64,000 bases of DNA, taken from assembly GCF_047948215.1 (NCBI RefSeq), contig NC_134456.1:57613029-57677028 (forward strand). Direction: 5' to 3'. Origin of the DNA: Lycorma delicatula. Taxonomy: Eukaryota > Arthropoda > Insecta > Hemiptera > Fulgoridae. Below are positions 24,110 to 35,368 of this stretch, piece after piece (position 1 is the first letter of the stretch; every line of letters begins with the position of its first letter). Both the position numbers and the translations under genes were made by a program. The notes beneath the pieces are model-generated. The model did no database searches. It saw only the letters and a program-made list of their open reading frames with translations, and was not told where the DNA came from.

Positions 24110-25700
24110 ACTTTTTTTTTAAATTTAAATAGCCTTAGGTACATCTGTTGGCATGTCACGAATTAATATCAAATAGTAATCGGCTAGCATGTTAGTATTC
24201 AATTTCCCTTAATAGAGGCTTTTCTACACCGAAATGTCTTTGTTGAAACGTTCACCGTGTTCGTCACTTACGTCTCCGAGGTTGTCCGGAAAAAATTCCA
24301 GATGCGAGTGGAAAAAATGTATTTTCAAACACATATTACATTCCACAGCTCTGTATGAAGAAAGAAGTTGATTAACAATATCGTGATAATTGTCGGATTT
24401 CTGTTTGCCGAGAGAAGTTTTGCAAACGTCTTTAAATGAAGTCCAAGCTGCACTTTCTATATTACTTAACATTGAGTTAAATACATCATCTTTGACCGAC
24501 TCTCTTATTTGAGGACCAACAAATATTCCTTCTTCAATTTTTCCTTCACTTACATTCGGAAATTTCTGCCTGATGTACAAAAATCCAGGACTACCCTTCT
24601 TCATTGCTTTTACAAAATTTTTCATTAGTCCTAGCTTGATATGGAGATGTGGTAAAGATATTTTTTTGGGTTCAAATAAGGGCTCATAAATAATATTTTT
24701 CACATTTGGAGTTAACTTATCTCGTGTCTTCCACTCTTTGGTAACATAATGTTTATCCCTAGCTTGGCTGTCCGATTGGCAAAGAAAACACATGTACTTA
24801 GTATAGCCTAACTGCATGCCTAAAAAAGTAGCTATAACTTTCAAATCACCACATATGTACCAGCTATGTTTTTTATCATTTGATCGTATGTCTCTTTCAA
24901 ATTAATACCATAATCGATTGGTATCGAAGGATATTTGTTACCGTTGTGTAGTAGAACCATACTTGGACGGGACGAATCCATGAAAAGGCTCCAATCCTCA
25001 GGTTTATGAACTTGTCCTAAGTACAACATAAGCTCATCAATATTTGTGCAATAAACCAAATTATTTACATCAATAAAGTACTGAGAAAGTTCTTTTTGTC
25101 AGCTTCGAAAGCCCGAAATTTTTATATTTTTTTGAAGTAAATTCCAACCTTGCAGACTTGATCCTAACAGTTCAGCTTGATTTTTTGATAAATTTAAATC
25201 CCTAACAAAGTCATTCATCTTGTGATATAAGATATGGCTTATAGGAAGATAATTCAAAATCAAAATCATTGTTGTCTTCTTCAGTACTGCCTGATTCTTC
25301 ATCGCTACTTTCGAAACATACATTCACAGATGACTCAGGAACTGGAATAATTTCTGGCTGCAGATTGCAATGAAGATATTTTACAGTATGTTTAGATTTT
25401 TTTAGAAATTCCAGACACTTGTTAAACAAAAGAAGTAACAATCGGTTACATGATCCTTTGGTTCACGCCAAACCATAGGTACACCAAATGGCAAAGCCTT
25501 CCGTGACCTTTCAGCCTTCCTCTTAAATATACAGAACAATTAGTGCATAATATATGACCAGCCCACGTCTTATCCTGATCACCAATTTTACACCGAAAGT
25601 ACAAATGATATGCTTTTTTAATTAAAGGTGAATGTTTTTTCTATTTGATTTTCACATACATAACAAAAGGCATCCACATCATTTACAAAATTTCGAGGCA
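24110..25700 (-). pseudogene. Broken copy of a multicopy arthropod protein family
   Basis: The minus strand carries, in order but in several frames, the blocks of a large family I know from many insect genomes but for which I know no function. From 5' they are: NFVNDVDAFCYVCENQIEKT (Cys pair, near 25680), [14 protein letters not shown] (about 25470), an acidic linker SSDEESGSTEEDNNDFDFEL, MNDFVRDLNLSKNQAELLGS, WNLL.KNIKISGFR, then MVLLHNGNKYPSIPIDYGIN, FLGMQLGYTKYMCFLC, PHLHIKLGLMKNFVKAMKKG, GIFVGPQIRE, HSHLEFFPDNLGDVSDEHGE and RFNKDIS. After that, two in-frame stops interrupt a residual LNTNMLADYY near 24190. Frameshifts and stops make it a pseudogene. No introns are evident across about 1.6 kb, and the high copy number of the family suggests a mobile or retroposed origin. 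Confidence 0.75.
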
Positions 25701-26446
25701 CTATGACACTGCACTGTTAACAAACTTAAGACAGCAATAAGACTGAACAAAATTAATTCATTCCTAAATCCAGTTCTTAATACAGAAACACAGCTGTGTT
25801 TACAGCTACATGTTTTGACATGCACGGACATGATTAACCTTGTCCATGAAGGCTCACTCTTCAGTGTTAGATATGATATCATAATATGTGACTATGATAT
25901 GATTTAATTCTTTGTGCAGTATTGTTTATTTATAGCTTACAAATTTTGTTAACAAAGTTAAATAATAAAAAATGAGCTAACCAAATGCATATAGGAGCAC
26001 TAAAAAACATAATTAAAAAAAAACTTTAATTAATTTTTCAAAACTTTTCAAAAATGGTGGGCGATAGAAAGATTTTGAGTTCATATTCGTTTTCAGCATA
26101 AAAAACAGATTAAAATGGTGTATCCCATGTTAGGAAACTAAAATTATATTATCAGTGTTATCAGAAGTAATATGACTTTTTATCTCATTGTAAATACTTT
26201 ATATTTCTAAAGAAGTTTTAAACTGTTCAAAATTTTATGAAAATAAAATTGTTTATTACTTTGATGTTATTCAAGAAGTAAAGAAAAAAATTGTTTCTGA
26301 TCAAGTAGAGGTCGTAGCGCTGTCTAGCATATTTTTGAAATACTACATAGCTTAACTACGAATCAAGGCTAGGAAAAAGTAAATCAAGCAAAAGTACGAA
26401 CACTATTAAATCGTTCATATTAACGAACAAAAAAGTTTTATTTATA
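25701..26446. other. 5' flank of the broken multicopy element
   Basis: No gene was found. A block near 26050-26120 (GGGCGATAGAAAGATTTTGA) recalls non-coding sequence I associate with this same repeated unit, so the element may reach about 26120. A 67-codon frame at 25679-25882 is unsupported. Confidence 0.4.
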
Positions 26447-27250
26447 TTTATAATACTAGCTCCACGTCGCAGCTTCACCTGCGTAACCATATAGCTTGCT
26501 ATACGGTTACTTGCGTTTCCCGTAGGGATCAAACTTTTTATCTTACGTTTTTTAGTCAAGTAACCGGAGGCAGGCGCAGCCAGTCAAGACATATAGTTAC
26601 GATGGCAGTGGCTGTGGGTTGAGCCACAGCGCCCCTTAAAATAATTGGAATTAAAAAACCCAAAAATGATTTTTAAATATTTAGCTAAAGAGTATTTGTA
26701 AGCAAAACTCTACTGAATATCTCGTTGTACTACAATTAGAATTGGTAAAACCTACAATCATTGTTGAACTTCTTTTTTTTACCTTTCAAGGTTGAATTTC
26801 AAAAATGTAGCAACTGGTTTATTGACATGAAGCCTACACTCACAAAAAGTCAGGTTGATTTCTTCATTTCTTTCCGAGAAAATAACAGGGTTTCGAAAAA
26901 AATTCAAAAAATCCACTTTAACCCTTGAAATTCTGAATTAAAAAAAAAAATCTAGAAATTTGTTTTTAGATATTCATAATCATTCAGCTCAACCAACCTC
27001 ACTCAGGGATAGAGAGTCTCACAGTTCACAATTCATTAAAGTTTGTGCTTCAACCGGAAAATCTCCACTAATTAATATATATATTTAATTATATTTAATT
27101 TTTTTTTCGAGATGAAAAATATCGAAAAACCTTCTCAGCTATGCAAAAGAAACATGGGTAAAAATTTGGTTGCGATTGATCGGGTATTTTTTTATTTATC
27201 CCGAACAAAGAAAAATCCTCTTCCTATTTAAATAATATAGATTTAATTAT
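26447..27250. repeat. Unclassified interspersed repeat with hairpin head
   Basis: The head is GC-richer (ACTAGCTCCACGTCGCAGC) and contains an imperfect hairpin at 26483-26510 (GTAACCATATAGC paired with GCTATACGGTTAC, one mismatch). It continues through GGCTGTGGGTTGAGCCACAG (near 26610) into AT-rich sequence ending near CCCGAACAAAGAAAAATCCT. The pattern resembles a dispersed repeat common in arthropods whose class I cannot name. Confidence 0.4.
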
Positions 27251-29009
27251 AACATATATAAATATTCATTACGCAATTGTTGTCCAATAACATTATGAAA
27301 ATTACGCAAGCATACTTAAGTCCTATTTTAATATAACACGTGGATCTTAAAACAAATAAAGCGTGCAAATATATACTCTATATAGAGATGTAAAAAAAGG
27401 GGAGTCTATAAATATAAAAGTATATTACTACTACGTAATCTTATATTAATTCAACTGTTATACATAAAGGCAAAGGGCTATTACATTATTTAAAACTCAA
27501 AGCATTAAGAGAATAATTGAGTAATTTTTATGCCTAAAGAAAAGCTATGAATATTTTTTACCTAGATATACCTACTAGCTAAACCAGATTACGTAAAAGT
27601 ATTAATATTGACGACTTAAACGAGAACAGTGTTATCAATATATCTTGATAGACGAAGAAGAAAAGCAATAATATATAAATTAGAACTGTTATTGATTAGT
27701 ACACGTTATTAGTACACTATTAGTATACGTTTTTTTTTTTCAGTTTTATCACAAAAATTAAACGGGGATTTAGTATAGCTCATTCAAAATAGGCACGACA
27801 CCCACAAACAATTATTTTACATCCATTAAGTTGTCTAAAAATTACTTTTCAATTTCTAATTACTTAGTCATATAACAAAAATGAAAATTTTCAGTTTTCT
27901 TGAATGAAAATATTATTTTTAAAATTAAAATTCATCTATTTTTTCTCCTGCTAGAAGATTTATAATATTTGCTTAACTCTTGCGTTTTCTGTTACATTAA
28001 ACATTTAATTACACCGAGTAACTCCAATTTAAAAGTTCTCTTTCAAATTTAAGCTTCATTGTATTCATTCATAAACCTATCTCATATTTTATGTATTAAG
28101 AAAAACAAAACATACTCAAATTTGCTCGCTAATTGAGGTAATGGGACAAATAATTCATTGGAATCCATATTCGAGTTATTTGAGCGGGGGCGGTAAACTA
28201 ACACGCCTTGCTTATTATATTTAACTACCTCCATAATGCACGTAATCTATGGTCTTTGGTTGGTATAATGTTGGCATTGCTTTTATTAATGTACAAAATG
28301 TTAAATCACATTTAATATAATTATTTACACGTACTGCATACATTAAAATATTATAAATTTTCGCATTTTAATATATTGTTTTTATTATTAATATAATATT
28401 TTTAATGTTTATTAAAATAATAGCTAATCGTCTAACTTTTACTACCAGTAAGTTATTAGTAAGATATTTAAATATTCTATCAGATGAATCTTCTCATGTT
28501 CCCAGATCTCTTTTTTATTTATATTCGTATCTGTTCTACCTATTTGTATTTAATTTAGCAAAGTAGACTCAGCGATTTACATGTATAAATTTTAAATATA
28601 ACAACTCTCTAAATGCGGGTGATATGTTTCATAAATTTATTGTAGTGTAAAACAGCGAATGATGAGATTTAAATTTTATGACGAAAAGGAATAGGGAGTT
28701 GACAAAATTAAAATAATCTTTGTAGAATAGTTAAAAATAAATGTATTTAATGACTTTTTCAGTTATTGTTATTTTCTTATATATTTTTAAAATAGAGAAT
28801 TATTCTATTAATTATGAAACAAACTTATTTTATTTTCGGGTCTTGTTTCGAAAGCAGACACATTTCCAAAATTGTTATTATTATACTACAATTAAGTCTT
28901 ACTCATATTCACTGTTGTGGAGGTCAAAACTCAATGTCCTGTAAAATATGATCGAACGGGCCCATGTCGATGTTACTTTGGTGTCACATGTATACTCGCT
29001 TATATTCAC
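27251..29009. other. AT-rich stretch with diverged repeat copy
   Basis: 27955-28090 matches 31710-31860 (AGAAGATTTATAAT.TTTGCTT and TTTAAGCTTCA.T.TATTCAT), a diverged dispersed repeat. No gene was found; a 67-codon frame at 28741-28944 is unsupported. Confidence 0.5.
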
Positions 29010-29830
29010 ACTCCTATCGATTCCGACTTTTTTCTGTTGCCCATAAACTCCCCACTGTATTTGTAAGCGCCCCGGTAATTGGATCTCAAAAATTAACCGA
29101 GGAATTAACAGTTTGATGTGTAAAACTGTAACCTTTTAGATTAGGTATATCATCGTAACTCCGCCAAAGATCACAAATTAAATCGTCCAAGTCTACAAAC
29201 GTTTTTATAACACTTAGTAAAGTGTCTTTCGTTCGATCGGGGTAGATATACACAGAGATGTATACGTAAGATTTTTTTTTATTTCTCTGAAAATTCCTGC
29301 AAATAATCACAGATGAGGTTAAACCATCCCCACATTCTATTTTCATCTTGAAAGAAAATTCGCCTACTTCCACACTGATACCATTCCCGTCAATTATGAC
29401 TAGGTTACAATTAACATGTCCACGCACACACTTCTCTTACAAAATGTTTGTAATCAATTACAGCTGCACTGCCCATACCAAATATTTGGTTTCGAAACCT
29501 AAAACTTGTATATTCCTGCTCCGTGCGAACAAGATGTAAACAACTTACAATTTCTGTTTGCTGTATTGCAGCCACGTACCGCTCCTTAAACGAGCAGAAT
29601 TGTGACAATTAGCCTTCGCACAACGCCAATTATCTTCTCTGTCGCTTAACAAAAGAGGCATTTTATGACTCTGTACGGAAAACCTAGGATTATGTATATA
29701 ATCCCTTTGGCATGTAAAAATGAACGGAATGTTGTTTATCTGGTACCTCATGGATTAAGTCAATCAAACTCATGCCGGATGAAAATTCTGGAATAGTGAC
29801 AAACACAGGATAAACACGCAATATAGGATT
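29010..29830 (-). pseudogene. Merlin / ISXO2-like transposase relic
   Basis: Minus strand, from the 5' side: SMRYQINNIPFIFTCQ; then REDNWRCAKANCHNSARLRS followed by GTWLQYSKQKL, which matches the N-terminal zinc-ribbon and 'SIRxGTWFxxSxL' block of ISXO2-like proteins. Next come VIDYKHFVREVC, then VIIDGNGISVEVGEFSFKMK (the 'VEIDES' region), PDRTKDTLLSVIKTFVDLDD, ICDLWRSYDDIPNLKGY and TVNSSVNF, then a stop and DPITGALTNTVGSLWA (normally FVDPxTGAHTNTVESxWA). The first catalytic Asp of VEIDES reads Gly, and frame changes separate the blocks, so it is inactive. These proteins drive cut-and-paste DNA transposons of the Merlin group. I did not find the terminal inverted repeats. Confidence 0.75.
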
Positions 29831-30324
29831 CAAATAACGTCAACTAGTACACAACAGCAGCATTGAAAAGATAAGAGAGGATAAAATATCTTTTATTTAC
29901 TATAATATCCTTACTATAACGACAGGTGAGATAAAAATTAGAAATTTATATTTTAAATTATTACTAATTCCATTAATAATTTTTTTTTTATCTGTCACAA
30001 TATAAAATTTATGATATGTTACACTATTACAAAAACATAAGTAAGTATGATGACATATTCAATCACATATAGAGAGGCTTCCATTGAAGCTCTTCAAAAA
30101 TTATATACTAATATTCCTATACAGAAAATTTAATGCAAGTACACACGTAAAGTTAGGTTAGAGAACAGTTTAACAAAAAACAAAAATAGTTCAACCTTAA
30201 ATAAAAATAATCACAAGAATTCACAAAAAAAAGAAAAACTGAAAAGAGAACTATAATTAATAATGAATGAATAACTAAAATTGAAAAAAGTGAAATATAA
30301 ATATGATAGGTGAACATTAAGTTG
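29831..30324. other. AT-rich spacer
   Basis: Nothing recognised between the Merlin relic and the SINE. Confidence 0.5.
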
Positions 30325-30332
30325 TTGCAATT

Positions 30333-30495
30333 CGCCGTCCTCCATGGCGCGAGTAGTAGCGTCTCGGCCTTTCATGCGGAGGTTCCGGGTTCGAATCCCG
30401 GTCAGACATGGAATTTTCCCTCACGCTATAAATGCTTCGTCTCATCCTCTGAAGTAATACCTAACAGTGACCCCGGAGGTTAAACAAAAAAAAAA
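30333..30495 (+). repeat. tRNA-derived SINE (short family), intact ends
   Basis: Head CGCCGTCCTCCATGGCGCGA, box B GGTTCGAATCC, tail CTGAAGTAATACCTAACAGT then CCCCGGAGGTTAAAC and an A run. It is flanked by a perfect 9-bp duplication TTGCAATTC at 30325-30333 and 30496-30504, the mark of target-primed insertion. It belongs to the same family as 4046-4203. Confidence 0.85.
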
Positions 30496-30639
30496 TTGCA
30501 ATTCTAGCTCAAATCACATAAAATAGTCACCAACATCCAACACGTGGAGTCGTTTTAGCATTCTAACGTCTTCACAGTTGCCTAGAAGATTAATAGCTAA
30601 ATATTTCATGTGGTTGTTTAGCCGCAATTTATATTATGT

Positions 30640-31090
30640 ACCGAATCCTTGTACTTCTTCTCGAACATACGTAACATACGTAAACCCAGAAATTCGTGGA
30701 TTTCATTGTTTCCTACGAAACAAGAAGCCTCTGTGACGCTCCTGAGTAATTTGTTTTGAGAACAATGTACAATCTTGACATTGTAGCTTTTCGCTGTACC
30801 CCAAGCTGGATCCCATACGTGTAAATCGGTTTCAGGATTGTCGTGTACAAAAACTGTTTGTTAGATAGTAAAATCTGTGACCTCTTCCTGAGCAACCAGT
30901 ACATTTTCCTTAAACCTAATACATCCAGCGGTATTCTCTTTTTTCTTACATGGACTTGCCACATGTCGCCATGAATGTCACATGTCACTTGATTAACCCT
31001 AATTTTCCATCTAGACAGCCATTCGTTTATTTGGTCAAATTCAGATTGTAGTTTATTTAAAGCTAGAGTAAAGTTAACATCAACAGCAAG
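30640..31090 (-). pseudogene. Jockey-like LINE fragment (RT C-terminal part)
   Basis: The minus strand reads LALNKLQSEFDQINEWLSRW then KIRVNQVTCDIH, MYWLLRKRSQILLSNKQFLY, TTILKPIYTYGIQL and NKLLRSVTEASCFVGNNEIH. These are the thumb and downstream blocks of Jockey-clade reverse transcriptases (compare ILKPIWTYGIQLWG and NEIxxxLxL). The catalytic fingers/palm half is missing, so this is a truncated, dead fragment. At 31090 it joins a GC-richer stretch (31100-31290) that is not recognisably part of the protein. Confidence 0.7.
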
Positions 31091-34036
31091 ATAGCCGTGA
31101 CATCTCCAAATGAAGCGACAGTAACAGTCCGGATTCGGAAGGTCCGCTCTGAATACAAGAGAGGTCTTAAAACCGGCAGAGCCGGTCCTAGGTGATAAAC
31201 AAGATAGATAACTGCCTACGGCGGCAAAATTTAGGAGCTACTTTGTATAGAGCTACATGGTATCTCTACGCAAAGAGAAAGATTCTCGAGGTAATTTTTA
31301 AATGTTTCATTTTTAATAGACCTCAGTAGTTGTTTCAACCTACAAGCAGCCTGTGCAAAGATGTCTTATCCGTTGGTTCCAGAAAGGTTGCCATCTCCGC
31401 CTAAGCCTACTTTTAGTAGCAATAAGATAGTGGACCTTATTAATAATTTATTCAACGATAATAATAGTTCAGAAAATTAAAATTCAGGAATGTGTTCCTG
31501 TTTTCAAATTAAGACCCATATTTTCTTACAAATGAACATTTTGCCGACTATTATGATTGAAAAAAACAAACCAAATTTTTATCTCTATTTTTATAAGATA
31601 TTAGCAGAATAATACTACAATAATTACTATTATTTTTTTTTTTTTGTTACTAGTACTTAAAACAAGAATATTTATACGATTAACTTAAAATAAATAGTAA
31701 TCTAATTCATCGGCTTTCCCTGCTGCAAGAAGATTTATAATCTTTGCTTGTCTCTTGTGTTTTCTGTTAGATTAGGTATTTATGTATACAGGGTCACTGA
31801 AATTTAAACTCTCTTCTTAATTTTAAGCTTCAATATATTCATGAACCGATCTCTTAAACTTTATTAAATAACTTCCGCACTAAAAACTTTCAGATTATAA
31901 ATTATCTTAAATTGATATTTTGTATTATTCTACAACGGTAAGGAAAAGGTATAATGAAGTATTTTTAATTATCTAAGTTTCCTTTATTTAAACTCTATCA
32001 AAACATTTTCCTTTTACCTTGATTTTTCACACACATACGTAAATAAAATGAATGTCATAGAATAGATAAAGTTAGAATAGGTAATAATAGGTAAAAATAG
32101 GTTATTGTAAAAACGTAAAATAAGATTAGAATAGATAAATATAGCGCTTATAGCTTGGCTATTAGATCCTCTTTAATTATGCTTTTATACGTTATTCTAC
32201 GATAAAAATTGACAAAGTTAAAACCTATAATATCCAGATAGAACTCTTTATAAATCAAAACTATTGAATAATGTATTTTGAATACGAGTATATAAAAATG
32301 AATTAAATTTTATAACTATTCTCAAATAGAAAAAATAAATATATCTATCTATACTCGAGCAAATTATAGGAAACTAACTTTTTTTCGACTTCGTTGTAAA
32401 AGTTACTTTTTAAATAAGCACACTACTAAATGTTTTACTGAATTTTTGAGGTTAATAACTAAGGTATCAAATAGTTCTGTTCGATTTTCAAAATATTAGC
32501 TTTTAAAATAAATGTTTGAGCTAAAAATCAGTAAATGGAAAAAAAATTCAATTTTACACAAAATTAGAAAATTTGAAAGACTTTAAGATATTAGCTATTA
32601 CATCCTAAATATGGGTAATTTTAAAAATCATAAATTATGTATGTTAACTTGATATACTTTTAAAATCTTTTTTTTTTAAGAAAAATAAAAACAGCCAGTT
32701 AATTTGTTGTTTATTATTTCACAATAAGTTCTTTTTACCAAGGAATTTATGCATTTACATTAAAATTAATAAATTTTCCTAAATTTCTAACTCCTACTCT
32801 TTTACACTTATGGTGAACTAAGTAAAAAAGTTATTTAAATATAAATTAGCCAAATGTTGTTTTCACAAAATTAAATGTAAGTGCCTTAAGAGTTAAAAAG
32901 ATTCTTTTAAACCTTATTAAGCGTTAAATTTTGCCGACTATTATGATTGAAAAAACAAACCAAATTTTTATCTCTATTTTTATGAGGTATTAGCAGAATA
33001 ATACAACAATAATTATTAATTTTTTTTTTCAATTATATATCCTTTTTTATTTGTATTTTTTTATAGAAAATGTGTAATTTTACATATGAGTTACAGATAT
33101 AAGGAGGAAAGATTTTGCTCTAAAATTAAACCTGAAAAAATTCTTAATCCAGTAAAAAATTTAAAAACCAGTCATGATTGTTGCGAGAAATACCGGGTTA
33201 GACGAATGACGCACTCAATTATTATTAAGAAAAACAGTTAAAAAAATATTCAACATAAGCTATTTATTAGTGCATGTTTTATACACAAAGAACTGATCAG
33301 TGTCGTTCTTCTGTTGTTATGCATGTTTGTCGTTGCGATCAACCACTGAAATTATTTTTTTCCAAAAAATATTTTATCCCGATATTTAAATTAATTGAGT
33401 TTTGTTCTACAGCTCAAGCCGATTCAGTTCACTTGGATTTGAAAAAAATAACAGGTATTTTACCCCAACCAGAATGAAAAATTTGAAGGTGATCATGTGA
33501 ACGTGATATAGCCTTTCAGTTGTTTTCAATGACTTATTCATAACTATAAAACCGAAGTAATCATTTAATTGAAGACCGTACCAAAGAGATGGTCTATCTT
33601 GCTGCCCAATATAGGGAAATTAATTTCAAATACATGGTTGTTTAATTGGTCAGAATAATATCTCGTAAAATACTCGTATCAAAGTATAAATCGTTTGTTT
33701 ATAATTCCGTCAAAAAAATTAGATTTCAACTACACTTTTTGTTATCTCACACCAAACATGAATTTCGTGTGCAACAAGTTCCTACTCTATTATGAAGCGA
33801 GAATTTAGACCATTAAACTCAACTAAGAAGGTTACACTAGGCCATTCAATATGAATTACGACTCATCGAACCAAAAAAATACAGAAAAGAACCAAATACA
33901 GAAATGAGTATTTGTTTTACAATGAAAAAGGTCTAATAAAATTACACTCTTCTGTCGAAATCGTCTTTATAAACTGCACGACTAATAATCCTAACCTAAA
34001 CTTGAGTTCCTTTCGTTTCTTTTATAAACTTGTTCT
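31091..34036. other. AT-rich stretch with direct repeat pairs
   Basis: Holds a GC-richer unknown patch (31100-31290), a pair of about 95-bp direct repeats (31543-31640 and 32933-33025, GCCGACTATTATGATTGAAA) and the diverged repeat 31710-31860. A 67-codon frame at 33274-33477 is unsupported. There is no gene. Confidence 0.5.
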
Positions 34037-34051
34037 GGGTGTTTCCAACCT

Positions 34052-34370
34052 TTCTTTTCCTGTTTAGCCTCCGGTAACTACCGTTTAGATAATTCTTCAG
34101 AGGATGAATGAGGATGATATGTATGAGTGTAAATGAAGTGTAGTGTTGTACATTCTTTGTACAAGTGTACTTGTACATTCTCAGTTCGACCATTCCTGAG
34201 ATGTGTGGTTAATTGAAACCCAACCACCAAAGAACACCGGTATCCACGATCTAGTATTCAAATCCGTGTAAAAATAACTGGCTTTACTACGACTTGAACG
34301 CTGTGACTCTCGACTTTCCAAATCAGCTGATTTGGGAAGACGCGTTAACCACTAGACCAACCCGGTGGGT
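34052..34370 (-). repeat. tRNA-derived SINE (long family), complete
   Basis: On the minus strand the head is CCGGGTTGGTCTAGTGGTTA then ACGCGTC, with a degenerate box B GCGTTCAAGTC. The middle contains GGATACCGGTGTTCTTTGGT, TCAGGAATGGTCGAACTGAG and CATACATATCATCC. The tail is CATCCTCTGAAGAATTATCT ... GTTACCGGAGGCTAAACAGG. It is flanked by a 15-bp target-site duplication (34037-34051 and 34371-34385, 14 of 15 identical). The + strand matter is non-coding; the ORF at 33996-34193 is incidental. Confidence 0.9.
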
Positions 34371-34385
34371 GGGTATTTCCAACCT

Positions 34386-35319
34386 AACGGAAGACTTTGT
34401 AGTTGACGTTTGTGGTCTCTTCAGTAATGTCTCAGCAACAAATCATTTTCTAAATATAAACTAGTTCTAAGCTTATCTGATCGCAGGGCGTCTCCAACAT
34501 ATCCGGTAATTTTTCAGAATTTATGTTCAGCTTATGCAAATGTCGAGTTGGTAGTGAAAATAGAACGAAAATCTTTGACGGCAGCGTTTCGTTTTTATTT
34601 TCCCATCAACACTGAAAAATAAAATATTGTTTCTTTTTTGTGTTCTAAGACGCTGTATTTTCAAAACAGAAACAAATAAAAACCGAATAATAAATTAGAT
34701 AGCTGATGTTGCATACAGCTATCTAGCAATAATAATTCGATGCTTAGATTAAGTGCAAAGCAAAAATTTCACACCTACTAAAGAATTTAAATCAGTATGC
34801 AGGGAAATTTTTAGACCTGTGTATATATGAATTCGCAAAGCCAGTGAGCTCAATGATGTTACCTTAGGAAAATAGCCAAGAATGTTATAATACTTTGCAG
34901 GTAATAAAATTGTGTTGTAATATTTATTACAAATGTACACGCTTTTTTTATTTATTTTTTTTTGTGAAATTCCAAATTTGTTATCAGATTTGTTTTTATG
35001 GACATACGAAACCTTAAAAAGACCTTTCTGTTTAAAAAAAACTAATAAATTGACAATAATTTTTTTTTTAACAAAAAATGTTTAATTGACCATAAGACTA
35101 ATTCAGACATCGTCAGATGAGAACTATTTTTCAGCAACTTAAAAAAACATTAAGTAATCTTAAAAACATTTTCACAAATATCCATAACTCAGAGAAGAAA
35201 TGCTCTACGAGTAATTTTTTTTTTCTAAAAATACGAGTATATTCTTCATCAAGACAATGATTAATTTTCATTATACAACAATTTATAAACAAATGATACG
35301 AAAAGGGATTTAAACCAAA

Positions 35320-35368
<49 letters not shown>

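Noticed and set aside
33274..33477. 67-codon plus ORF ending in an apparent exon-like stretch
   Set aside because: No domain, no consistent splice partners; AT-rich flank.
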